A stretch of DNA of 64,000 nt, taken from positions 1 to 64,000 of IMG/VR virus record IMGVR_UViG_3300042691_032784. One strand, 5' to 3'. This stretch comes from a virus. Under the pieces are notes generated by a model. It was not told where the DNA came from, ran no database searches, and was given only the letters and a program-made list of their open reading frames with translations. Numbering within the stretch: the stretch's first letter is position 1; each line of letters starts with the position of its first letter. Positions 54,695-61,954 of this stretch are shown here, one piece after another. The position numbers and the translations under genes were made by a program.

Positions 54695-55069
54695 TTATAT
54701 TTGTTTAGTTAAACAATTAATAATATATAAAGCAAATTGATTTTGAATAGATTTAGCTTTATCTGCTCTAAGATTGTGACCATCTGTACCAGTTAAATTA
54801 CCCCAACCACGTAAAATAATTAATACTTTACTACCTGATTTAATTAAACTACCTTCAACAGATAAATCAGGAAAATATTGTTGTACTTTAAGATTATTAT
54901 TAATAGCATGAAGTACTTCTTTTTTAGTTTCATTAGAAAGATATATACCATTAGTATCATCTTCTTCACTGAATTGAAATGCCATTTCATTATCTTTAGT
55001 TAGAACAGTATCATCTAATACTAAATCTTGTTTTAATGGGAATTTGTAATACATTTTAAATGCTTCCAT
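54695..55069 (-). CDS. hypothetical protein
   Basis: 124 residues. A beta-rich body with GSLIKSGSKVLIILRGWGNL and a helical end (KAKSIQNQFALYIINCL). Either the first ATG or the one at codon 6 could be used. No family recognised; a small nucleic-acid-binding domain would fit. Confidence 0.65.
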   Translation of the reverse strand: MEAFKMYYKFPLKQDLVLDDTVLTKDNEMAFQFSEEDDTNGIYLSNETKKEVLHAINNNLKVQQYFPDLSVEGSLIKSGSKVLIILRGWGNLTGTDGHNLRADKAKSIQNQFALYIINCLTKQI

Positions 55070-55290
55070 GATTATGTTAGTTTTCGTTATTAATTAGAAG
55101 GTCTATTTTACCTTCTCGCACAATGCTATAAAATTATAGCTACTTACATTAATATTAGCATTATGGTTTAGCTAATAAAGTATTGCTACTTGTAAGGCAA
55201 TTATCTACTTAACGACTTATAGTAAAATAATTGCTGCCACTTCTATTACTCGTTTCCGGCATAAAGTAATAGATTTATTAACTCCAGTAG
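55070..55290. other. 221-bp non-coding gap with four inverted repeats
   Basis: Contains AGAAGGT/ACCTTCT (55096-55116), GCTATAA/TTATAGC (55125-55140), GCAATTAT/ATAATTGC (55197-55234) and TCTATTACT/AGTAATAGA (55242-55273). Successive hairpins without U-runs suggest a structured leader of the downstream minus gene or a small RNA. Confidence 0.5.
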
Positions 55291-55665
55291 CTATGAGTCT
55301 ACTGTGTTTAATGTTTTAATATAATTCTTTAATATTTTATCAAATCTACTTAATGTTTTAGTACATTTTCGTAGACAATAATATTTAATAAGAGAATCAG
55401 TAATATGTTTATATGTTTTTTCTAAATCATCAAACATACTAGGAATGTTTTTAACTCTTTGAAGTTCTTCTTCAGGAACTTTAGAATATTTATTATAAAT
55501 AAAACTACTTTCACTAAGAAATAATTTTGCTTCATCAATACTAGAAGTAGCATAAACATTTCTAATTTTATCTGTAACTTTATAATAATTATCTTTAAGT
55601 TCTATAGTAAAATTATTAGATTCTAATAATTCTATTAATTTAAGACCTGATATATGAGTAATCAT
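55291..55665 (-). CDS. hypothetical protein
   Basis: 124 residues, helical and basic. FTIELKDNYYKVTDKIRNVY near residue 20 is the only beta part. Cysteines cluster at YYCLRKCTKTLSR. No family recognised. Confidence 0.6.
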   Translation of the reverse strand: MITHISGLKLIELLESNNFTIELKDNYYKVTDKIRNVYATSSIDEAKLFLSESSFIYNKYSKVPEEELQRVKNIPSMFDDLEKTYKHITDSLIKYYCLRKCTKTLSRFDKILKNYIKTLNTVDS

Positions 55666-55671
55666 AATAAT

Positions 55672-56094
55672 TTAATTTAGTGTTGGATAATTATCTATTA
55701 AAGTTAAAGGTTTAATGTATTTACCTGCATATACTATATTTATAGGATGAAGTTTATCTGTAGTATAAATATATTTATAATAAATACCTTTAGCTAAAAT
55801 AATATCATCTGGTACTATTGAAAATTCATCAGTAATACATTGAGGTATAATAGGTTTATTATTATCAATATATAAACTTGTATATTCATAATATAAATTC
55901 TTATAATTAGAATCAAATTTAGAAGAATTAGATAATTTAAAAATTATAATTTTAATAGTATCTGATTTAATAGTATCTGATTTAATACTATTAATATTTT
56001 TTTCTTCTAATATAGGAGCTTTTTTAATATTGTAATAAAATACAATAAATGATGTTATCATCAATACTATTAATATGATTATGATTGTTTGCAT
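55672..56094 (-). CDS. TM-anchored small protein
   Basis: 140 residues. An N-terminal membrane helix (about residues 3-22, TIIIILIVLMITSFIVFYY) is followed by a short linker with duplicated KSDTI from a 15-bp tandem repeat, and a globular part (FSIVPDDIILAKGIYYKYIY) that would face the periplasm. Family unknown; possibly superinfection or envelope related. Confidence 0.65.
   Translation of the reverse strand: MQTIIIILIVLMITSFIVFYYNIKKAPILEEKNINSIKSDTIKSDTIKIIIFKLSNSSKFDSNYKNLYYEYTSLYIDNNKPIIPQCITDEFSIVPDDIILAKGIYYKYIYTTDKLHPINIVYAGKYIKPLTLIDNYPTLN
55951..55980. repeat. 15-bp in-frame tandem duplication
   Basis: TTTAATAGTATCTGA occurs at 55951-55965 and 55966-55980, followed by a partial third copy. 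It doubles K-S-D-T-I in the linker of the TM-anchored protein. Confidence 0.9.
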
Positions 56095-56098
56095 TTGT

Positions 56099-56374
56099 TT
56101 AAGGATTAAAAGTTATAATTGATTCATATCTTATTATTCCATCTATTTCATATCTTTTTGATATTTTAAAAGGTATATTAAAATCTTTAGCATCAAATAA
56201 GTTATGTATTAATTCTTTAGCTTTATTATGTGGTAATATAATAGATTTAAAGTTTATATCATTACCTGCTATAAAATTAATAAGTGGAAGGTCTGATGTA
56301 ATGTCTACTTCATATACTTGGTCAGTAGATATTGATAGTTTTGTGTAAAGTTTGTCTGATTTATTTAAGTACAT
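56099..56374 (-). CDS. small hypothetical protein (91 aa)
   Basis: Begins MYLNKSDKLYTKLSISTDQV; alternating strands and one helix (HNKAKELIHNLFDA). It is directly downstream of the 231-nt tract that is G-free on the coding strand, which would form its leader. No family recognised. Confidence 0.6.
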   Translation of the reverse strand: MYLNKSDKLYTKLSISTDQVYEVDITSDLPLINFIAGNDINFKSIILPHNKAKELIHNLFDAKDFNIPFKISKRYEIDGIIRYESIITFNP

Positions 56375-56392
56375 GATTAAGTTAATTTGTAC

Positions 56393-56623
56393 TGTTAGTA
56401 TTATGTTTTGTGGTGTAGGTAAGTGGTTGATATTGAGTTAATAAGGGTTTAGGTGGTTTTTTGGGATTAATAGAATGAGTTAATGTATTATTAGAGTGAT
56501 TAATATGGTTATTATTGGGTTTATGAGTGTGTGTAGGATTAGAGTTATGGTTGTTAGGATTAGGGAGATTTTGGTGTGAATTAGTAGGTAGATGAGTAGA
56601 TGAATTATTATATGTTGTTATTA
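56393..56623 (-). other. 231-nt tract without any C on plus strand
   Basis: Contains G, T and A only (GTGGTGTAGGTAAGTGGTTG is typical). On the minus strand it is G-free and lies just upstream of the 91-residue gene. The chance of this in ordinary sequence is negligible even at this low GC. Confidence 0.9.
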
Positions 56624-56699
56624 CTATGAGTTATGGCAACTTAAGTAATTATATAAATAACGGTACATATAACTCAGGGTCTACGTGCTTATGCCTATG

Positions 56700-56798
56700 T
56701 CTTCTTTTACTCTTACAATCAACTCTAACACTACAACCCCATCTACTCCAACACCTAATCTCCCCTCTCCATTTTAACCAATAACTAATCAATCAACA
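56700..56798 (+). other. 99-nt tract without any G on plus strand
   Basis: C-rich (for example ACTACAACCCCATCTACTCC). It begins at the right edge of the core, mirroring the C-free tract on the other side. Confidence 0.85.
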
Positions 56799-56929
56799 GT
56801 ACTATGCCCATAATAAATCAAATTACCTAGTTAGTAATTTAATAATCAATCAATAGTAATATAACCACAATATTCTACTGCCCAAACAATAGAATTTAAT
56901 CAATCTTTAGTAATATATCAAACTTAATA

Positions 56930-57379
56930 TTATGTAGGCTTATTAGCCTTTAAATTATCAGGATAATTACTATTATCTTCTTTTTTAATAAACATATCAC
57001 CATGACCTTTAAAAGATTCTTCCTCAGTAACAGGTCTAGTTCTTAAATCACTTAATGGTCTATTCATATCATGATTACGTTTATCTTTTTTATCTTGTAA
57101 TATTTTATTCATAACATCAGCAAAATCTTTAATATCTTTTATTGCTTTATTTAGTTTAGTATAATACATAATAATATTATGTAAACATACTGCACCTAAT
57201 GTTAAATTAACAACATTAAGAATAATTAAAGCAATTAAAGCATAAAGTCTTGCTAAAGTGGTTCTAACATTAACATCATCAAGAGTGATAATATTAAATG
57301 TGTGTGTTAGAATTAATACTTCGAATAGTAATACTAATAATAGTATTGAATAGAATGGAATAAGTTTATGAATTTTCAT
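56930..57379 (-). CDS. two-TM membrane protein
   Basis: 149 residues. Helices at about 8-27 (FYSILLLVLLFEVLILTHTF) and 44-72 (YALIALIILNVVNLTLGAVC) are followed by a charged cytoplasmic tail (KAIKDIKDFADVMNKILQDK; DMNRPLSDLRTRPVTEEESF). No family recognised. Flanked by non-coding regions on both sides, so probably expressed alone. Confidence 0.7.
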   Translation of the reverse strand: MKIHKLIPFYSILLLVLLFEVLILTHTFNIITLDDVNVRTTLARLYALIALIILNVVNLTLGAVCLHNIIMYYTKLNKAIKDIKDFADVMNKILQDKKDKRNHDMNRPLSDLRTRPVTEEESFKGHGDMFIKKEDNSNYPDNLKANKPT

Positions 57380-57437
57380 TTTGATTATGTTTTAAATTAT
57401 TTGTTTTATTAATACTTCGTTTACTTTTACAACCAGA

Positions 57438-57469
57438 AGCATACTCGCCACATATGTAGCGAATATGCT
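57438..57469. repeat. hairpin between minus genes
   Basis: AGCATACTCGC and GCGAATATGCT pair over 11 positions with one mismatch, around CACATATGTA, which is itself nearly palindromic. It lies between the stop at 57502 and the start at 57379. It may be a terminator without a clear U-run. Confidence 0.5.
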
Positions 57470-57501
57470 TGATTGTTATAGCCCGTACCTATTGTATGAG
57501 C

Positions 57502-58134
57502 TTATTTTTTGTTACCTTTTCCGGCAGGTTTACCAAAAGCTTCTGTTTCTACTTCATCTTCTTCTTCAGCTTCAGAAGTATAACCTGCAAAAGGATTAGG
57601 TTGAGCAACAGGTTGAGCAACAGGTTGAGCAACGGCACCAAAAGAACTAATACCCATAGATGCTAAAAAGCCTTTACCAATGGTATTAGCAATAGCTAAA
57701 CGAGTTAGTTCCATATCAGTCAATGGAATATCCATAAAACCTTCAATACGTTGTCCGTCTTGTTGATAAGCAACTCTATCACCAATCTTTACTTTACCAC
57801 TCAATTCATGAGTAGTAGTAGTAATAGCAGGATGTTTTTCATCGATAATATAAGTATCGCCTGCTTTATGATAAGAGATTTCAGTAGTTGCAATAGCACC
57901 TCTACAAGCATGTAATTCAGCTGTAAATTGAGGGTCTTCAACACTCACAACACCAATAGCTCTACCGCTGTTTTGAAGAGAGATAAGAGCTTGTTGAGGA
58001 TTAACAACAATATCCGGATGTCTAGTAACCATACCATTAGTAACTTGGTCAACTGCAAAAATAACAACAGGACGTTTAACTTTAGTGTTCATAGGAATGA
58101 TACGAACTCCATTAATTCTAAATTGTGTTTTCAT
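57502..58134 (-). CDS. conserved-type abundant protein with PVAQ repeats
   Basis: 210 residues from the ATG at 58134; an upstream GTG at 58176 would add a hydrophobic, less likely N-terminus. A beta-rich body (KRPVVIFAVDQVTNGMVTRH; KVKIGDRVAYQQDGQRIEG) is followed by AVAQPVAQPVAQP and an acidic then basic tail (EEEDEVETEA, GKPAGKGNKK). Codons are more GC-rich than neighbours, as at 41.3 kb, suggesting high expression. It is the first minus-strand gene beside the divergent region. Function not recognised. Confidence 0.7.
   Translation of the reverse strand: MKTQFRINGVRIIPMNTKVKRPVVIFAVDQVTNGMVTRHPDIVVNPQQALISLQNSGRAIGVVSVEDPQFTAELHACRGAIATTEISYHKAGDTYIIDEKHPAITTTTHELSGKVKIGDRVAYQQDGQRIEGFMDIPLTDMELTRLAIANTIGKGFLASMGISSFGAVAQPVAQPVAQPNPFAGYTSEAEEEDEVETEAFGKPAGKGNKK
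57599..57634. repeat. 12-bp tandem repeat, 3 copies
   Basis: GGTTGAGCAACA at 57599-57610 and 57611-57622, with a third copy ending in G (57623-57634). Encodes the A-Q-P-V linker repeat. Confidence 0.9.
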
Positions 58135-58198
58135 AATAAAATATATAAATAAATAATAAAAGATTTTAGTAGCCACAAGGACTACTACAGAACGTGGT

Positions 58199-58270
58199 TA
58201 ATGCTTAAACAAACAAGCAAAGCTATGTGTTAACACAAAATCTAAGCGAGTATTATTAATTTAAGCATTA
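58199..58270. repeat. 11-bp inverted repeat with 50-nt spacer
   Basis: TAATGCTTAAA (58199-58209) and TTTAAGCATTA (58260-58270) are exact complements. AAGCATTATGCTT overlaps the right arm and TTTAAGCA recurs at 58283. It looks like operator or origin architecture. Confidence 0.6.
58218..58225 (-). promoter_or_regulatory. possible -7 box for the minus block
   Basis: Minus-strand TAGCTTTG fits TAnnTTTG, about 84 bp upstream of the ATG at 58134. The only TTTG upstream is at 10 bp, not 19-21, so it is weak. Confidence 0.3.
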
Positions 58271-58364
58271 TGCTTTGTAGAGATTTAAGCAAAGTAGTAC
58301 GGGTACTTCAAAACCTCCAAAACTTAGTAGGGGTCTTTATTAGGGTGGGTTCACGTATACGGGG

Positions 58365-58555
58365 TTAACTATATATTCCTATTAATCCACATACAACTCC
58401 TCCTCCAACAATCAACTCCATCAAACTAACCTCCTCCTAAACCAACATCACCAAATCTAACCAAACTAATCCTACCAAAACCTCATCAACTTAACCAAAT
58501 AAAACCTTTATCAACATTACAAACTTTTACAACTCTACCATCACTACTAAAAAAA
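58365..58555 (+). other. 191-nt tract without any G on plus strand
   Basis: Contains only A, C and T (for example ACTCCTCCTCCAACAATCAA). Preceded by a G-run-rich stretch (AGTAGGGG, TAGGGTGGG, ACGGGG), so GC skew reverses sharply near 58365. It points toward the plus-strand genes. Confidence 0.9.
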
Positions 58556-58781
58556 GTTATATTAGTGAGTTACTATACAGCATTAACATATTAACTACTA
58601 TTACCATTATCACCACTATTAAAAATTTTGTTAATATTATGTTAAAATATTATTAATTATTTGTATATTACATTTTATTTATTATATTAAGATTATATAA
58701 TACTAATTATTAATCAATAAAACAAATATATATATATAATTTAACAAAAATTTAACAATTAAATATAGTCGATTTAAGAGA

Positions 58782-58811
58782 TTTTTCCCCTTAAATGATA
58801 ATGTTGTTGTC
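58782..58811 (-). repeat. dispersed paired motif, copy 16 (reverse, intergenic)
   Basis: Plus strand TTTTTCCCCTTAAATGATAA then TGTTGTTGTC. It lies in the divergent control region. Paired with the forward copy at 59253. Confidence 0.75.
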
Positions 58812-58868
58812 GAGTAAAAAATTATTAAATAGACGGTCTGAAAATGCCTATATATCAATTATTATTCA

Positions 58869-58876
58869 TATATTTG
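58869..58876 (+). promoter_or_regulatory. possible -7 box for the plus block
   Basis: TATATTTG matches TAnnTTTG, 115 bp upstream of the first plus gene, but no TTTG is visible at the -33 spacing. Confidence 0.3.
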
Positions 58877-58991
58877 TAATTGAATATAAAGTATTTTTAT
58901 ATAAGGTATTAATAATACTGGTTATATTGTTAATATAACTTTTTTTAGTAAAGATACTATTAGTAATAATGAACAACAAAATAATAATGAT

Positions 58992-59510
58992 ATGAAAGAA
59001 ACAATTAATCCTATTAATGTTAAAGTTCCTCAAGAACTTATTAACTATCGTCTTCAAGCTAAATCTATATTAGCTTTTTGTACTAATCAAGCTTATGCTA
59101 ATAATCAAAAATTTTCATATAGTATTGAATTTAAAAAAGGAGAACAAGCTATCACTTATGATAATGTAAATTATATTAAACATTATTATACTTTTAGTTT
59201 AATACTTCTTAATAAAAATACAAGTATTATTGGTCAAAGAATTGAATTATATGTAACACACTACCCAATTTCTATGGGGGAAAATAGTATTACTTTAGAA
59301 AAATTAGCATATAAAGATTTCTTTACTAATGCTATTGCTTCTCTTATTAATAATACTTATGCTATGTATATAAATTCTTTACAAAAAGATTTAGTTAAAC
59401 CAGAAGATGTAACTTCTGAAGATGCTGAAAGAGAAGCTGCTATTATTAAAAATAGAATTGAATCAGGTATTACTGAAGAAGAAAAACCAAAACTTATTAT
59501 AACTAAATAA
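58992..59510 (+). CDS. hypothetical protein, first gene of plus block
   Basis: 172 residues; begins MKETINPINVKVPQELINYR. Mixed alpha/beta, acidic helical C-terminus (EDAEREAAIIKNRIESGITE). The frame is open upstream to 58905 but has no other ATG. It lies 6 bp before the IHF-like gene. Motif copy 17 is encoded as Y-P-I-S-M-G-E-N. Function unknown. Confidence 0.75.
   Translation: MKETINPINVKVPQELINYRLQAKSILAFCTNQAYANNQKFSYSIEFKKGEQAITYDNVNYIKHYYTFSLILLNKNTSIIGQRIELYVTHYPISMGENSITLEKLAYKDFFTNAIASLINNTYAMYINSLQKDLVKPEDVTSEDAEREAAIIKNRIESGITEEEKPKLIITK
59253..59284 (+). repeat. dispersed paired motif, copy 17 (forward)
   Basis: Reads GTAACACACTACCCAATTTC then TATGGGGGAAAA. Partner of copy 16 (starts 471 bp apart). 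Confidence 0.85.
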
Positions 59511-59516
59511 ATTATT

Positions 59517-59969
59517 ATGGCTTTAGATAATACTATGATAGAAATCTTTACTACTGTTAAGAAAGAAGTAGAAGAAAAATTTGGTATAGTTTTATCAGTA
59601 GAAGAAATTCATTCTGTTTGGCATACACAAGTTGAAGCTTTTAAATATGCTATTATTAAAGGTTTAACTATTAATTTTTTTAGATTTGGTAAATTTGTTG
59701 ATGTTAAACGTAAAGAAACTGCTAAAGAATCTACTAAATTTGTTTCTAGTTTATCTGTTTTTAAAGAATTATATCCTGAATTAGATGAAGTAACTCTTAG
59801 AAAACAATATGCTATTATTAAAGCTAAACAAAAAGCTGAATTTTTAAAAAGTAAAACTAGAGTACAAGGTATGAGTGTTAATGAAGTTTTAGATACTCCA
59901 AATAAAGGTACATATAATCCATTATTTTTTAAAGTTATTAATAAAAAAATAATTAAACCAAATGAATAG
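59517..59969 (+). CDS. HU/IHF-like DNA-bending protein
   Basis: 150 residues. EEIHSVWHTQVEAFKYAIIK (residues 27-46) fits the dimerisation helices, and GLTINFFRFGKFVDVKRKET follows the pattern of the HU/IHF saddle, with the conserved FGKF turn. It is longer than bacterial HU (about 90 residues), with a helical C-terminal extension. IHF-like genes near the terminase gene are typical of crAss-like phages. A role in DNA compaction or packaging is inferred. The TAG stop overlaps the next ATG. Confidence 0.6.
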   Translation: MALDNTMIEIFTTVKKEVEEKFGIVLSVEEIHSVWHTQVEAFKYAIIKGLTINFFRFGKFVDVKRKETAKESTKFVSSLSVFKELYPELDEVTLRKQYAIIKAKQKAEFLKSKTRVQGMSVNEVLDTPNKGTYNPLFFKVINKKIIKPNE

Positions 59970-60663
59970 AGATAATAGTAATAGTATATTTAGTATTAAT
60001 GAAAGAGGTTTATTAGAAATTAACAAACCTGAAGCTAGAGAAGTACCTGAATATAAAGCTCTTATTGCTAGAGATAAAGGTTCAGAAGGTGATGCTGATG
60101 GAAAAAAGAAGTTAAAAGCTTTTTTAGAGTTATTATATATTTATTTAATTTTAGACCCTAGAAGTATGTATTATAATTTTTCTATTCAAGAAAGAAGAGA
60201 AAAAGCTGTTAAACATTGTGGTCTTAAATCAGGAACTAAAGCTGAATGGAAAGAAGATGATTTAATTAGACAAGCAATGATTAGATATGAAATGGATTTA
60301 AAATTAGATTCTACTGCTAATGCTTATCTTGCTGCTGAAAAAAATCTACATAATACTGCTGAAAGTATTCATGATATTCAAAATAGTTTAGCTGATTTAA
60401 AAAGACAAACTAAAAATTTTATTAATAAATTATCTATTCAAGGAGAAGGAGGATTAGGAGATGTAGAAAGAATTAATAATATTACTCAAGTTAATGCTTT
60501 ATTGAATGAAATGATTAAAATTCAATTAGATACTAATAAAATTATTAAAGAACTTCCTAACATGGATGAAATCAAAAACAAATTATATGCTTCTTATGCA
60601 GAAACAGGAGGAAGTAAAAAATTAGTTATTGGTAATCGTGAATTAGGTAATAGAGAATTATAA
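59962..60663 (+). CDS. hypothetical helical protein upstream of terminase
   Basis: 233 residues. N-terminal segment EYKALIARDKGSEGDADGKK, then a helix-rich middle (ELLYIYLILDPRSMYYNFS) and a coiled coil (AEKNLHNTAESIHDIQNSLA) to the end. GNREL is repeated at the C-terminus. Position before TerL and the coiled coil would fit a terminase small subunit or assembly cofactor, but no DNA-binding motif is evident. Confidence 0.65.
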   Translation: MNRDNSNSIFSINERGLLEINKPEAREVPEYKALIARDKGSEGDADGKKKLKAFLELLYIYLILDPRSMYYNFSIQERREKAVKHCGLKSGTKAEWKEDDLIRQAMIRYEMDLKLDSTANAYLAAEKNLHNTAESIHDIQNSLADLKRQTKNFINKLSIQGEGGLGDVERINNITQVNALLNEMIKIQLDTNKIIKELPNMDEIKNKLYASYAETGGSKKLVIGNRELGNREL

Positions 60664-60666
60664 AAT

Positions 60667-61014
60667 ATGGTACCATTAATTTTAATGCCTGTTAAAGTTA
60701 TAAATAATATAACTAATAAGTTTAATGGAGATATAGTTATTAAAGCTATTTCATTAAATATTGCTGTTATTAAAAGTATTTCAGAAGATGAAGATAGTGG
60801 TCATGCTAATATTGAACTGTATAATAATATGTCTGACGTAGAAAATCCTAATATTAAAACTGCTATTCCTTTTATTACTTTTATTAATCATTTAAATAAT
60901 ATGCAATTAGTAGATTTTACTTTTTATAATTATTGTATGTCTTATAGTGATGCTGTAGATGATTATATTAAAAAAGGAATAGAACTTAGTAAACAACAAG
61001 ACCTTAATAAATAA
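60667..61014 (+). CDS. hypothetical protein
   Basis: 115 residues, beta-rich first part (VPLILMPVKVINNITNKFNG), helical end. It starts 3 bp after the previous stop and ends 4 bp before the nuclease gene. No family recognised. Confidence 0.65.
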   Translation: MVPLILMPVKVINNITNKFNGDIVIKAISLNIAVIKSISEDEDSGHANIELYNNMSDVENPNIKTAIPFITFINHLNNMQLVDFTFYNYCMSYSDAVDDYIKKGIELSKQQDLNK

Positions 61015-61018
61015 TAAA

Positions 61019-61954
61019 ATGGAAAATATATTATTTAATGAAGCAGAACATAAATATTATGATACAGAAGGAAAAATATATACTTCTGTAACTACTCTTA
61101 TAGGTCAATATACTAATACTTTTGATGAAGATTTTTGGGCTATTTATACTGCTTTAAAAGAAAAGAATTTTAAAGTTAAACCTCAACCTGAAGTTAGACA
61201 AATTTATGTAAATAATGTTTTATTTAAATCTGATGATTTAATTAGAGATGCTAGATTTAAAAATTGGTATGATGAAATTAAAGCTAGATGGAAAAGTATT
61301 AATTTTGAAGCTTGTGAAAGAGGAAATAATACTCATAATGAATTAGAATTAGGTATTAATCAAAGTAAAGGAGATTTGTTTGGTTTAACCAACAACAACA
61401 TATCTTCTAAGGGGGATAAAGTTTTAGCTACACAACATGATTTAGATAATACTATTATTAAATCTAAATATCCTGAAGTTTATATTAGACTTTCTGGATA
61501 TATTAATAATGGTTTTTCTATATTTGCTGAAAAGAAAGTTTTTCTTAAAGAATTTTTATTAGCAGGTATGATTGATGTTCCTTTAGTTAAAAATAAACAT
61601 TTTTGTATTCTTGATTGGAAAACTAATAAAGATGAACTTAAAACTAAAGCTGGATATTATAAAAAGTCTAAAATTGGAAATACTTGGGTTAAAACAGATA
61701 TATTTGTTGAAACAGGAGAATGTTTTAAGTTTCCTCTTAATCATCTTGAAGCTAGTAAATTTAATATTTATTCATTACAACTTAGTACTTATGCTTATAT
61801 TCTTGAACAATGGGGATATATATTAGTTAATAATGGACTTGAAATAATACATTTTCCTTTAGGTTCTTCACCTAAATTAATTAAAATTCCTTATTTAAAA
61901 AGAGAAGTAGAAATTATGTTAAATCACCATAAACAAAATATATTATGCAATTAG
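61019..61954 (+). CDS. PD-(D/E)XK nuclease, RecB/Cas4-like
   Basis: 311 residues. The N-terminal FNEAEHKYYDTEGKIYTSVT is typical of phage PD-(D/E)XK exonucleases; ERGNNTHNELE follows. The catalytic set is E171, D186 (LAGMIDVPLV) and D199/K201 (CILDWKTNK). Such nucleases process DNA ends for recombination with RecT-like annealing proteins, present here at 42 kb. It overlaps the HAD-like gene by 10 bp. Motif copy 18 is encoded as I-S-S-K-G-D-K. Confidence 0.85.
   Translation: MENILFNEAEHKYYDTEGKIYTSVTTLIGQYTNTFDEDFWAIYTALKEKNFKVKPQPEVRQIYVNNVLFKSDDLIRDARFKNWYDEIKARWKSINFEACERGNNTHNELELGINQSKGDLFGLTNNNISSKGDKVLATQHDLDNTIIKSKYPEVYIRLSGYINNGFSIFAEKKVFLKEFLLAGMIDVPLVKNKHFCILDWKTNKDELKTKAGYYKKSKIGNTWVKTDIFVETGECFKFPLNHLEASKFNIYSLQLSTYAYILEQWGYILVNNGLEIIHFPLGSSPKLIKIPYLKREVEIMLNHHKQNILCN
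61388..61420 (+). repeat. dispersed paired motif, copy 18 (forward)
   Basis: Reads CCAACAACAACATATCTTCT then AAGGGGGATAAA. No reverse partner was found between here and 64000. Confidence 0.75.

Larger units (their letters stand above)
56375..56929. other. 555-bp non-coding region with extreme strand asymmetry
   Basis: No gene. On the plus strand, 56393-56623 has no C; a mixed core follows (56624-56699); then 56700-56798 has no G and the rest is G-poor. Reading outward from the core, both strands are C/A/T-only. Possible roles are divergent unstructured leaders, an R-loop or melting site, or a replication origin. Confidence 0.7.
58135..58991. other. 857-bp divergent control region
   Basis: Separates the minus block from the plus block. 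In order: a TAGCTTTG minus-strand box; an 11-bp inverted repeat (58199/58270) with the palindrome AAGCATAATGCTT; G-runs at 58329-58364; a 191-nt G-free tract; an AT-only-rich stretch (58600-58770); motif copy 16; and a TATATTTG plus-strand box. This is the most likely place for early promoters and possibly a replication origin. Confidence 0.65.
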
